This document shows positions 17,528 through 25,085 of a stretch of 50,993 bases of DNA, piece after piece. The stretch is from NCBI GenBank assembly GCA_910585295.1, contig CAJUDE010000011.1:1-50993 (forward strand), in the 5' to 3' direction. The notes beneath the pieces were generated by a model that saw only the letters and a list, made by a program, of their open reading frames with translations, was not told the origin of the DNA and ran no database searches. Each line of letters opens with the position of its first letter. Position 1 is the first letter of the stretch. A program made the translations under genes and the position numbers. This DNA comes from an uncultured Lachnospiraceae bacterium. Lineage in GTDB: Bacteria > Bacillota > Clostridia > Lachnospirales > Lachnospiraceae.

Positions 17528-17675
17528 CAAACTCACTCCTTCTATATCATACATAAGCTTTCGCAAGGGTTTCCTGGCTGCTGCAGGCTCCATCAAGCCA
17601 CCCTTATTACATGCTACACCAGTATTTTCCAATAATCAATTATATTCTGCAAAAACAGCCATTTTTTTTGCTGCA

Positions 17676-18449
17676 CTAATTCCCACATTCAATGCTTATT
17701 TCATTAAAAATTTGCAAAATGCCCTCCACCTTAAGTTTCGCTTTTTCTTCTCCGGCACAATCCAAAACTGCAGCCCCCTGATGCATCATCAAAAGCCGGT
17801 CTCCATACTCCACTGCATAGCGCAGGTTATGGGTCACCATGATAGTTGTCACCTGCTTTTGTTCCACAATTTTTCCCGTCAATTCCATTACGGTTTCTGC
17901 TGTTTTGGGGTCCAATGCCGCCGTATGTTCATCTAAAATCAAAAATTCAATTGGAGCCATAGTTGCCATAAGGAGCGCGAGCGCCTGCCTCTGCCCGCCG
18001 GAAAGGGAACCTGCTTTTACTTCCAGTTTATCCTCCAGCCCTAAATTAAGGCTCCGCAGCAATTCCTGGTATTGCCCTGACTTATTCTTATTTTTCCCTT
18101 TTCCAAGCCCATAGCCCTTGCCCTTATGGTCTGCAATAGACATATTTTCCAGGATTGTCATAGAGGGGCAGGTCCCTTTGGAAGGATCCTGGAATACTCT
18201 CCCAATGGCTCGTTGCCGCTCAAAATCTTTTTTTCTGGAAATATCCTCCCCATTTACCAGAATCTGGCCCCCATCCGCGGCAATGCTGCCACAAATCAAA
18301 TTCAACATGGAAGTTTTCCCTGAACCGTTGCTGCCAACCACAGAAACAAACTGATGGTCTGGGATTGCCAAGTTGAAATCCTCAAACAGGCGCACTTCAT
18401 TCACTGTACCTGGATGATAATGTTTTTTGATATTTTTTAATTCAAGCAT
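17676..18449 (-). CDS. ABC transporter ATPase of the TrpXYZ-type system
   Basis: This 257-aa ATP-binding subunit has Walker A GSNGSGKTS (about residues 39-47), a Q-loop in VFQDPSKGTCPSM, signature LSGGQRQALALL and Walker B FLILDEHTAALDP. It overlaps the end of the permease gene by 8 bp and is the last gene of the operon. With the permease and lipoprotein it forms an importer of the PF04392 type, a group predicted to carry tryptophan or tyrosine. The Trp T-box in front of the operon supports tryptophan or a related compound as substrate. Confidence 0.9.
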   Translation of the reverse strand: MLELKNIKKHYHPGTVNEVRLFEDFNLAIPDHQFVSVVGSNGSGKTSMLNLICGSIAADGGQILVNGEDISRKKDFERQRAIGRVFQDPSKGTCPSMTILENMSIADHKGKGYGLGKGKNKNKSGQYQELLRSLNLGLEDKLEVKAGSLSGGQRQALALLMATMAPIEFLILDEHTAALDPKTAETVMELTGKIVEQKQVTTIMVTHNLRYAVEYGDRLLMMHQGAAVLDCAGEEKAKLKVEGILQIFNEISIECGN

Positions 18450-19332
18450 TTGCCTTCACCTTCTTCCTGTCTTGCGCCACAATAAGGACAAATAAAAATA
18501 GCAGGGATGTCACCAGCTTTAAATCTTTGGATTGTAAATTAACCACTTTCATATACCGGAGCGCAAGCGCCACACATGCTTTATACAGCACAGACCCAGC
18601 CACCACACTGGAGGTCACCCGCAAAAACGACGCTTTTTTCAAAAGGCTGGTTCCAATAATTACGCTGGCAAGCCCAATGACTACCGTGCCAGTCCCCATG
18701 GAAATGTCGAAAAATCTTTGCTGCTGTGCAAACAAACACCCTCCCAGGGCTACCAATCCATTGGCCACTGCTAACCCAATGATTTTTACCATGCCTTTAT
18801 CTACGCCCATGGAAGTCACAAATGTGTCGTTATCCCCAACTGCCTGCAGCAAATATCCTGAACGTGTGCTTAAATACCAATCCAACAAATATTTTACCGC
18901 CAATGCAGCCAACAAGATCACAGCCAATGTGCCAAAGGGCGCAAGGGCGCCTGTAAAAAGCGCCCCCACCGCTTTATTTTCAAAAATAGTTTCTTTATTA
19001 TATAAGGGTACGTTTGCTTTCCCAGTAATCCTTAAATTAATGGTATACAACGCCGTCATCATAATAATGCCAGACAACAAATCCCGCACTTTTAATTTCA
19101 CATGGATAATCCCTGTCAATGTCCCTGCCGCCGCCCCGGCAGCAAAACTTGCAGGCAAGGTGAGTAAGGGATGCATCCCGCCACTGACCATCATCGCCCC
19201 GATGGCAGCCCCCATAGGGAAACTGCCATCTACGGTCAAATCTGGGAAATCCAAGATTTTGTATGTGATATATACGCCAAGCGCCATTACGCCATAAATA
19301 AGCCCTTGTTCCAAAACACTTAAAACCAACAT
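18442..19332 (-). CDS. ABC transporter permease of the TrpXYZ-type system
   Basis: This 296-aa membrane protein of the LivH/BPD_transp_2-like permease family has about eight helices and the family segment DFPDLTVDGSFPMGAAIGA near residue 28. VGDNDTFVTSMGVD (about 164) resembles the loop that meets the ATPase. It forms the membrane channel for the substrate caught by the lipoprotein encoded 24 bp upstream, and it overlaps the ATPase gene downstream. Confidence 0.9.
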   Translation of the reverse strand: MLVLSVLEQGLIYGVMALGVYITYKILDFPDLTVDGSFPMGAAIGAMMVSGGMHPLLTLPASFAAGAAAGTLTGIIHVKLKVRDLLSGIIMMTALYTINLRITGKANVPLYNKETIFENKAVGALFTGALAPFGTLAVILLAALAVKYLLDWYLSTRSGYLLQAVGDNDTFVTSMGVDKGMVKIIGLAVANGLVALGGCLFAQQQRFFDISMGTGTVVIGLASVIIGTSLLKKASFLRVTSSVVAGSVLYKACVALALRYMKVVNLQSKDLKLVTSLLFLFVLIVAQDRKKVKANA

Positions 19333-19356
19333 CTCTTTTCCACTCCATTTCTGCCA

Positions 19357-20391
19357 TTATTCTGCCGACACTTCGCGAAATGTCTCTGCCGCATCTTTAA
19401 TATAGCCCTTATCCAATTCCATCCCTATCTGCCCTGCCGCCGCCGTATTGACATAAAGCTCTGCCTTTGTGGCTGAAATAAATGGCATTTTGCTTGCAGT
19501 GGCTTCCCCTTTGAGGATTTTTGCCGCCATTGCCCCGGTCTGCCTGCCAAGCTCCACATATTCAATGCCCATAGAAGCCACGCAGCCGGATTTTACCTGC
19601 TCAATCTCGCTGCCAAAGACTGGAATTTTTTTCTCATTGGCGATAGCAAGCACTGTCTGCAATGCATCCACCACGGTATTGTCTGTCAAATTTGTGATGC
19701 AATCCACTTTCCCAACCAAATCTGCCGCCGCCATCTCCACTTCTGAAGGCGCGGTAATCCCAGAATCCACAATTTCAAACCCATATTCCCCTGCCAGTTC
19801 TTTATAAGTTGCAATGGTGCTAATGGAATTTGCCTCGCTAGTGGTGTAGATAATGCCAATTTTTTTTGCTTCCAGCATTAACTTACGGATCATCCCAAGC
19901 TGTGCTTCCACGGGAAGGACGTCAGAAGAACCTGTGATATTCCCCACAGAATTCCCTTCATTATCTGCAAGCCCTGCTTGTGCTGGGTCGGAAACTGCAG
20001 TATATACAACGGGGATATCGGTTTCCATACATGCATTATATGCGCTCATGGCGCAAGGTGTTGCAATGGCGCAAACCAAATCCACCTTCTGGGATACAAA
20101 TCCTTCCGCTATGGTGCTTGCCGTTCCAGTATCTGTCTGGGCATTGTCATAAATCACTTTTAAATTCTCACCTTCCACAAGCCCTTCTTCTGCAAGGCCT
20201 TTTAAGAAGCCTTCCCTGCAGTTATCCAGAGAGCCATGCTCGGCAAATTGAGAAATGCCAATGGTATAAGTATAAGATGCCTCCCCCTTGCCAGGGCCTT
20301 TGCTCCCCTTCGCCCCGTCCGTTCCACAACCAGCCAATAATGCTGCGGCCATTATTATAGTTGTCAAGATATTGATTGTTTTCCTTTTCAT
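19357..20391 (-). CDS. Substrate-binding lipoprotein of the TrpXYZ-type system
   Basis: This 344-aa ABC_sub_bind (PF04392) protein has a lipoprotein signal peptide with lipobox LLAGC (Cys22). The mature part shows the family motifs YTIGISQFAEH, IPVVYTAVSDPAQAGL and NITGSSDVLPVEAQL. It should sit on the outer face of the membrane and deliver substrate to the permease. The T-box with a UGG specifier upstream points to tryptophan as substrate or signal. GAGGAAAAAAT precedes the ATG. One copy of an interspersed structured repeat lies in the leader, between the T-box terminator and this gene. Confidence 0.92.
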   Translation of the reverse strand: MKRKTINILTTIIMAAALLAGCGTDGAKGSKGPGKGEASYTYTIGISQFAEHGSLDNCREGFLKGLAEEGLVEGENLKVIYDNAQTDTGTASTIAEGFVSQKVDLVCAIATPCAMSAYNACMETDIPVVYTAVSDPAQAGLADNEGNSVGNITGSSDVLPVEAQLGMIRKLMLEAKKIGIIYTTSEANSISTIATYKELAGEYGFEIVDSGITAPSEVEMAAADLVGKVDCITNLTDNTVVDALQTVLAIANEKKIPVFGSEIEQVKSGCVASMGIEYVELGRQTGAMAAKILKGEATASKMPFISATKAELYVNTAAAGQIGMELDKGYIKDAAETFREVSAE

Positions 20392-20486
20392 ATTTTTTCC
20401 TCTTTTCTCAGTTTATTTTATAGAAACCAATGAAAAAAGTAAGTTATGCCTGCTCTGGAGGGCTTGTTGTTTAAAGCAAAGAACAA

Positions 20487-20604
20487 AGAATCCTGCTTTG
20501 CAGGATTCTCCGCCTGCGGCGGGCCGCTTTCGCGGCATATTTCTTTTCCGCCGCAATACCCTCGCTTCGCTGGGGCAGACCTTGCGATAATTGTTTTTTA
20601 TTTT
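20487..20604 (+). repeat. Interspersed structured repeat, copy 1 of 3
   Basis: A 118-bp element related to copies at 24079-24200 and 50532-50640. On the + strand it folds into successive hairpins: a 10-bp stem AGAATCCTGC with a TTT loop (20487-20509), CCGCC/GGCGG (20510-20522), GCCGC/GCGGC (20523-20536) and a closing stem CGCAA/TTGCG (20552-20586), then a T-rich tail. It lies between the T-box terminator and the start of the lipoprotein gene. Open frames on the minus strand containing KNNYR(K/R)VCPSEA are by-products of the repeat. Confidence 0.85.
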
Positions 20605-20608
20605 GTAC

Positions 20609-20890
20609 AAAAAATAAAAAACCGCCTCAAGCTAACGCTTGAGACGGTAATAATTCCTTATTATCGCGGTACCACTCAAATTGACAAATGTCCCCTCTTC
20701 CATGTACTATCATACATGCCGGTTTGATAACGGATCCGGTTTCCCGTCAGCTCCTACTTCCACACTCAGTTCAGGCTGCCCTCAAAAGTCCATTCCATCC
20801 AAGTCTCCATACCGTAATCCCACCACATACGGCTCTCTGAAATTTCAACCAGGACTTACTACTCTTTTTCATCGGTTTTTCTATATGCGT
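20609..20890 (-). promoter_or_regulatory. T-box riboswitch, tryptophan specifier (UGG)
   Basis: On the minus strand this leader has the T-box sequence GAGTGGTACCGCG (20677-20665) that pairs with the tRNA acceptor end. A G+C-rich terminator with a T-run follows (20609-20647). Stem I precedes it, closed in part by AAGTCC with GGACTT. In the specifier region the pattern GAA-TGG-A places UGG at 20792-20790, the tryptophan codon. Uncharged tRNA-Trp should stabilise the antiterminator and switch on the ABC importer. The T-box and terminator are seen directly; the specifier is assigned by position in Stem I. Confidence 0.93.
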
Positions 20891-20893
20891 TAT

Positions 20894-20922
20894 ACTTTAC
20901 TACAATAAAGGAATGATGTCAA
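20894..20922 (-). promoter_or_regulatory. Promoter of the T-box leader
   Basis: TTGACA (20922-20917) and TAAAGT (20899-20894) are 17 bp apart on the minus strand, just before the T-box Stem I. Confidence 0.6.
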
Positions 20923-20949
20923 GGATTATTTTACTTATTTATATTTTTA

Positions 20950-20978
20950 TTGAGAAAGCAAACTTCCTATGTTATAAT
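20950..20978 (+). promoter_or_regulatory. Promoter of the thioredoxin-like/FN3 protein gene
   Basis: TTGAGA (20950-20955) and a perfect TATAAT (20973-20978) are 17 bp apart on the + strand, about 80 bp before the start codon. It is divergent from the T-box promoter. Confidence 0.75.
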
Positions 20979-21057
20979 ATTCCAGATAATTTTGTATTCT
21001 GGAGAATTTTTGCATCTGAAAAAACTTCAAGTTACAAGAAGAAAAGGAGGATAATTT

Positions 21058-22767
21058 ATGACAGAAAAAAACTTTTTCCAACAACGGGCATTGCGATTTT
21101 TTGCAATTCCCATGCTGCTTTTCTTGCTGATTTTTGGCATTGCGCCAGGAGCTAAGGCACATGCTGCAGAAAGCCAGCAATCAAGTATCAACAACCTAAC
21201 CTACACCTTTACGTCCACAGATGGAACAAGCGTTTCCACAAAAGCAAACCCAAATGAGACTACTGTACTGATATTTGGCTATACTACTTGCAGCAAAACA
21301 AGGAGTACCCTAAACAGCATTAGCTCTTGTGAATGGGTAAAGCGCCCAGATATCCGTACAATTTTTGTAGACACCAAAGGGCATACACAAGAAGAAGTCA
21401 ATGCATATAAGGAAGGATACCAATGCCCTGAAATGATATTTTGTTATGATGAAGGATTTGACAGCTTCTCTGCTATGGCAGAATATGGACAACTTTTTGG
21501 CATTAATGGCGGTACTTACCCAACAATTGTTCTAATTGACAAAGACAATAAAGTGCAAAACTTATTGACAGGCCCAAAAACTGCCAATGATGTGCTAATT
21601 GAAATCCAGAAATTTGCAAATATTGAAGGGGAAGGGCTGCTTACTCCTCCTACTGGCTCTGACACTGGTATTGAAAATATTGTCCAAAGTTTAAAAACCA
21701 TTGAAAATACCACTATCTCCACAAAAGCCAATGCCAACGAAACAACCGTATTAATATTTGGCTATACTTCCTGCGGCCTGACAAAGGCGACTTTACAAAG
21801 CATCAGCAAAAGCAGTTGGGTGGGCAGGCAGGATATCCGTGTGATTTTTGCCGATGTTTATGGCGCTTCCCTGGATGAAACAAAGGCGTTCGCCGATACA
21901 TTCTCAAGCAAAGATATTCTCTTCTGCTATGATGAATCTATCCTGACCAAGAATTTGGCATTTTCTTACCTTGGATTGTATAACCAAACTGGCGGGCAAT
22001 TCCCATTTATTGTATTGATTGACGAAAACAATAAAGTGCAAAGCCTTACTTTAGGACTCAGGACAGAAGCAGAGATTTTTGCAGAAATAGAAAAGCTTCA
22101 AACCACTACACCAGAGCCAGGCACACCCACCCCTACGCCTACGCCAGAACCAGGAACCTCTACACCTACGCCTACGCCAGGGCCGGGAACCTCTACACCT
22201 ACGCCAGCTCCAAGCGTTCAAAATGTTTCTGGGCTGAAGGCTTCCTACACAAATAAGAATGTTAAGCTGACATGGAAAAAGGTTCCCAAAGCAAACGGGT
22301 ATATGATTTACCAATATAATAGCTCCAAGAAAAAATGGGTGAAAAAAGATACCATAAAAACAAACACCGCCTCTTATACTGTGAAAAAACTGACTCCCAG
22401 CACAGGGTACCGTTTCGCCGTCAAAGCTTACATTTTGGCAAACGATGGCAAGCAGGTGACTAGTAAGTCCTACACAAGCCTGTATACGTCAACAGCTCCA
22501 AATGCTGTGGACTTTAAAGTGAAGCCAGGGAAGAAAAAAGCAACTGTAAAATGGACAAAGGTAAAAGGCGCTACAGGCTACACTGTTTATTACAAAGTTA
22601 AAGCAAAGGATCCTTGGAAAAAGTTAAAAAGCACAAAAGGAACCAGCTACACAAAGAAAAAACTGAATTCTGGCAAAACTTATATATTTACTGTAAAAGC
22701 ATATAAAACATATAAAGGTTCCACTTATACCAGCAGTTTCCAAACAAAAAAAGTGAAAGTGAAATAA
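21058..22767 (+). CDS. Secreted protein with two monothiol thioredoxin-like domains and two FN3 domains
   Basis: This 569-aa protein has a signal peptide (about residues 1-37, cleavage near AHAAE). Two homologous thioredoxin-fold domains follow. Domain 1 (about 45-190) has LIFGYTTCSKT with Cys78 and a cis-Pro-type TYPTIVLID. Domain 2 (about 210-348) has LIFGYTSCGLT with Cys239 and QFPFIVLID. Each has one cysteine at the active position in a CxxT, not CxxC, motif. A Pro/Thr/Glu-rich linker (about 349-395) leads to two fibronectin type III domains (about 396-485 and 488-569) ending in basic strands. No anchor is visible. It may act in thiol exchange or bind partners outside the cell; the substrate is unknown. 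AAAAGGAGG precedes the start. Confidence 0.85.
   Translation: MTEKNFFQQRALRFFAIPMLLFLLIFGIAPGAKAHAAESQQSSINNLTYTFTSTDGTSVSTKANPNETTVLIFGYTTCSKTRSTLNSISSCEWVKRPDIRTIFVDTKGHTQEEVNAYKEGYQCPEMIFCYDEGFDSFSAMAEYGQLFGINGGTYPTIVLIDKDNKVQNLLTGPKTANDVLIEIQKFANIEGEGLLTPPTGSDTGIENIVQSLKTIENTTISTKANANETTVLIFGYTSCGLTKATLQSISKSSWVGRQDIRVIFADVYGASLDETKAFADTFSSKDILFCYDESILTKNLAFSYLGLYNQTGGQFPFIVLIDENNKVQSLTLGLRTEAEIFAEIEKLQTTTPEPGTPTPTPTPEPGTSTPTPTPGPGTSTPTPAPSVQNVSGLKASYTNKNVKLTWKKVPKANGYMIYQYNSSKKKWVKKDTIKTNTASYTVKKLTPSTGYRFAVKAYILANDGKQVTSKSYTSLYTSTAPNAVDFKVKPGKKKATVKWTKVKGATGYTVYYKVKAKDPWKKLKSTKGTSYTKKKLNSGKTYIFTVKAYKTYKGSTYTSSFQTKKVKVK
22118..22206 (+). repeat. Coding tandem repeat for the Pro/Thr linker
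   Basis: Imperfect units encoding PEPGTSTPTPTP-like peptides repeat three times between the thioredoxin-like and FN3 domains. Such repeats can change in number between strains. Confidence 0.75.
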
Positions 22768-22779
22768 CAAGCTGCAATT

Positions 22780-22812
22780 AAAAACCCCGCCAGTTAAACT
22801 GACGGGGTTTTT
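22780..22812. terminator. Bidirectional intrinsic terminator
   Basis: An A-rich/T-rich flanked hairpin (AAAACCCCG at 22781-22789 with CGGGGTTTT at 22803-22811, one internal mismatch) lies between the convergent thioredoxin-like/FN3 gene and cbiN. It can terminate both. Confidence 0.9.
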
Positions 22813-22826
22813 GCCCTTTAGAAAAT

Positions 22827-23153
22827 CTAATTGCCAAATGGGGGCTGCTTCTTTTCCCATTTTTTCCGTTCCACAAACCGCCCCAGCAAAAAAGCAATAA
22901 TCCCAACGCCTATGCCTGTCTGAATGCAAAAGATAAGGCTTTCCACTTCCCCTGGCAATTCGCCGCCCAGCATTGACTCAAGCACAGGGGAAAACCATGG
23001 CTCAAAATCTTTTTCAATGGATTCAACCACCTGGCTCCCAGCATCATCTGACCCGCCAAATTCTGCCCCTTTCAAAATAAACAATGGAATTACAGCTATC
23101 AATATTACCGCAACCATAATCACTGTGATTGTTCTTTTGTCTGCACGTTTCAC
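22827..23153 (-). CDS. cbiN: Cobalt transport protein CbiN
   Basis: This 108-aa small accessory subunit of the ECF cobalt importer CbiMNQO has two membrane helices (about residues 9-26 and 78-95). Between them is an extracellular loop with GAEFGGSDDAG and FEPWFSPVLESMLGGELPGEVESLIF, which match the CbiN pattern. It helps load cobalt into CbiM. The start is GTG with GGAGGG 7 nt upstream; an out-of-frame ATG lies between them and is not used. It follows cbiM by about 33 bp. Confidence 0.9.
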   Translation of the reverse strand: MKRADKRTITVIMVAVILIAVIPLFILKGAEFGGSDDAGSQVVESIEKDFEPWFSPVLESMLGGELPGEVESLIFCIQTGIGVGIIAFLLGRFVERKKWEKKQPPFGN

Positions 23154-23186
23154 TTTGCATCCCTCCTCTGTACCTTGCGCAACATA

Positions 23187-23933
23187 TCACTTACTTTCCA
23201 AATACCCAACATCCCGCAACTCAGGCTGGGCATAATTTTCCAATGTAATTATAATAATCGTAGTCAGCAGCCCTTCAATCATGGCAAGCGGAAGCTGTGT
23301 CGGCGCAAACACTGCCAAAAACTTCCCAGCAGAAGCCAACATCCCTCCGCTCTCAGACGGATAGGCAACCGCCAATTGGAAGCTAGTAACACAATAAGTG
23401 AAAATATCCCCAAGGGCTGCCGCAAGGAACACACTTACCCTCCGGTTTACTTTGCACTTTTTGCATACCATATACACCCCATAGGATAAAAACGGCCCTG
23501 CAACCGCCATGGAAAATGTATTTGCACCCAGGCTGGTAAGCCCGCCATGGGCTAACATTACAGCCTGGAAAACCAGCACAATAATCCCCAAAATGCTGAC
23601 TGCCCCTGGCCCAAATAAAATTGCGCCCAGCCCTGTCCCGGTCATATGGGAACAGCTCCCTGTCACAGATGGTATTTTCAGGGAAGAAATCACAAAGATA
23701 AATGCCCCGGACATTGCCAGTATCGTAATGTTTTTCCTATTTTCCCGCAGCTTGTTCTGGATAGAGAAAAATCCCATCACCAAAAACGGGATACATATAA
23801 CCCCCCAGGCAATGCAAAACTGCAATGGCAAATACCCCTCCATAATATGCATGGCATTGGCGCCCGGCACAATTGCAAAAGCAGCCGCAAAAGCAATGCT
23901 TAAAACAAATAGTTTCTTTTGTTGTCTTGTCAT
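23187..23933 (-). CDS. cbiM: Cobalt transport protein CbiM (substrate-capture subunit)
   Basis: This is a membrane protein of about 248 aa that binds Co(II) for vitamin B12 synthesis. After a cleavable signal peptide (cleavage near ANA|MHIMEG, residues 27/28) the mature N-terminus is Met-His, which in this family forms the metal site with later His residues. GSCSHMTGTGLGAILFGP and MLAHGGLTSLGAN are conserved CbiM segments. A longer frame starts at 24020, but GAAGGAG right before the ATG at 23933, plus the signal peptide logic, favours this start. It is expressed behind the cobalamin riboswitch, with an interspersed repeat copy in between. Confidence 0.93.
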   Translation of the reverse strand: MTRQQKKLFVLSIAFAAAFAIVPGANAMHIMEGYLPLQFCIAWGVICIPFLVMGFFSIQNKLRENRKNITILAMSGAFIFVISSLKIPSVTGSCSHMTGTGLGAILFGPGAVSILGIIVLVFQAVMLAHGGLTSLGANTFSMAVAGPFLSYGVYMVCKKCKVNRRVSVFLAAALGDIFTYCVTSFQLAVAYPSESGGMLASAGKFLAVFAPTQLPLAMIEGLLTTIIIITLENYAQPELRDVGYLESK

Positions 23934-24078
23934 AAATTTTCTCCTTCCCATAAAAAGGACACTGCCCTGCCAAAATATAACTATGGCAGCCGCCATTATC
24001 CTTTTGCGCGCAATGCGCATTCTGCCCGGAGGGCTTTTGCCTTATAGAATATCCACAAGAATTCCCATAAAATGAAAA

Positions 24079-24200
24079 AGAATCCTGCTTTGCAGGATTC
24101 TCCGCCTGCGGCGGGTCGCTTGAGCGGCATATTTCTTTTCCACCGCAGTACCCTCGCTTCGCTTGGGCAGACCCTGCGATAGTTATTTTTTATCTTATAG
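24079..24200 (+). repeat. Interspersed structured repeat, copy 2 of 3
   Basis: It has the same hairpin order as copy 1. The closing stem is CGCAG/CTGCG here (24144-24148 and 24174-24178) where copy 1 has CGCAA/TTGCG, a paired change that keeps the stem. One other hairpin has a G-U-type change (GTCGC/GCGGC). It lies between the riboswitch terminator and cbiM. Confidence 0.85.
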
Positions 24201-24227
24201 AGAATACGAAGGAATTTCCTAATAAAA

Positions 24228-24270
24228 CAAAAAATACCGTATTTACTGCCTCCCACGCAGCAAACCGGTA
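24228..24270 (-). terminator. Terminator of the cobalamin riboswitch expression platform
   Basis: On the minus strand, TACCG and TTTGCTGC pair with GCAGTAAA and CGGTA around a GTGGGAG loop, followed by six or more T residues. It lies about 120 bp after the riboswitch aptamer and before cbiM. Confidence 0.85.
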
Positions 24271-24392
24271 CCACAGCAACCATTGAAAAAAATGGTCATG
24301 CCCAATAACTTATCCTGGAACTTTTCTCAAACTCCCAACACAAATAACCTGCAGCCAGCCATCGCTCGTAGCTTCTTGCATCCCTTTACAAA

Positions 24393-24612
24393 AGGCAGGT
24401 CTTCTGACTCAAGCTTCTTCATCTTATTCCGTACCTCAGTGAACTATAACTTGCCACCTTACTGCCGTTAAATTATTCAACTGCTAAGCTGGCTTTGGGG
24501 CTATAATTCCTCAAAATATTCCTGACGGAAAAAACTCCACTTTTACAGCGGCGGGACCGTATGGGAATTCCACCCATTTCCCTATTATCCTGCAAAAGAG
24601 CAGGCACCCTTT
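24393..24612 (-). promoter_or_regulatory. Cobalamin (B12) riboswitch
   Basis: The minus strand has the diagnostic B12-box GCCGCTGTAA preceded by TACGGTCCC, the upstream GGGAA and GGTGG elements, and the 3' segment GAGTCAGAAGACCTGCC that closes the aptamer. It faces cbiM-cbiN. High B12 should favour the downstream terminator and reduce cobalt import. Confidence 0.95.
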
Positions 24613-24719
24613 GTAATTATATTTCAATTCTATTTAGGCAAATCATTGCCCTTATCTTTTAAAGCATACCACACCTTTTGGCAAATGTCCAGAATATTCT
24701 CCAAACTTTTATCTAAAAC

Positions 24720-25034
24720 CGTAACAGTTCAACTTGTTTGTTACAAAATAGCCTTATTTCATGGAATCAACAGCATAGCGTTTTAAAAATCCTTATGGGA
24801 AAGAAAATATTTCAAACAGCTTTTCTGTCATATTGCCAAAAGAAAACATTCGGTGAATTTTGTGCGCCCCTTACTTCCGGGAGAGGGGCGTTAGAAATTC
24901 TATCTGGGTTTTCTCTGGGCAATTATGGATAGGAAAGCTGTGAGAATCTTTGAATATTCCCATAAGGATTTTTATATGCAGTTTCGATATTTCCATGAAA
25001 TAAGGTAATTTAACAAAAAGGCTAAACTGTTGCC
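24720..25034. repeat. Giant imperfect palindrome (about 315 bp)
   Basis: Almost the whole interval between the HD-domain gene and the riboswitch is one inverted repeat centred near 24878. Matching arm segments from outside in are AACAGTT, TTGTTA, CCTTATTTCATGGAA (24752-24766 with 24991-25005), TAAAAATCCTTATGGGAA, AGCTTT, ATTGCC, AGAAAAC, GAATTT and CGCCCCT. Symmetry holds within a few bases across the full length. It looks like a palindromic MITE-like element or a gene for a long hairpin RNA. No protein is encoded. Confidence 0.85.
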
Positions 25035-25085
25035 TAAAATCAGGGAATTGGCAGTTACAAAGGAACTCTAAGCTGCATGGCAGCG

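Noticed and set aside
18527..19297. 256-codon + strand frame opposite the ABC permease
   Set aside because: It is a shadow of a hydrophobic membrane-protein gene with no ribosome binding site.
20413..20610. Minus-strand small frame containing KNNYRKVCPSEARVLR, with similar frames at 23996-24283 and 50397-50702
   Set aside because: All three are translations of the interspersed repeat. They lack ribosome binding sites and differ outside the repeat, so they are by-products and not genes.
22118..22206. Possible CRISPR-like or VNTR array
   Set aside because: The repeats are in frame and encode the Pro/Thr linker of the secreted protein; there are no unique spacers.
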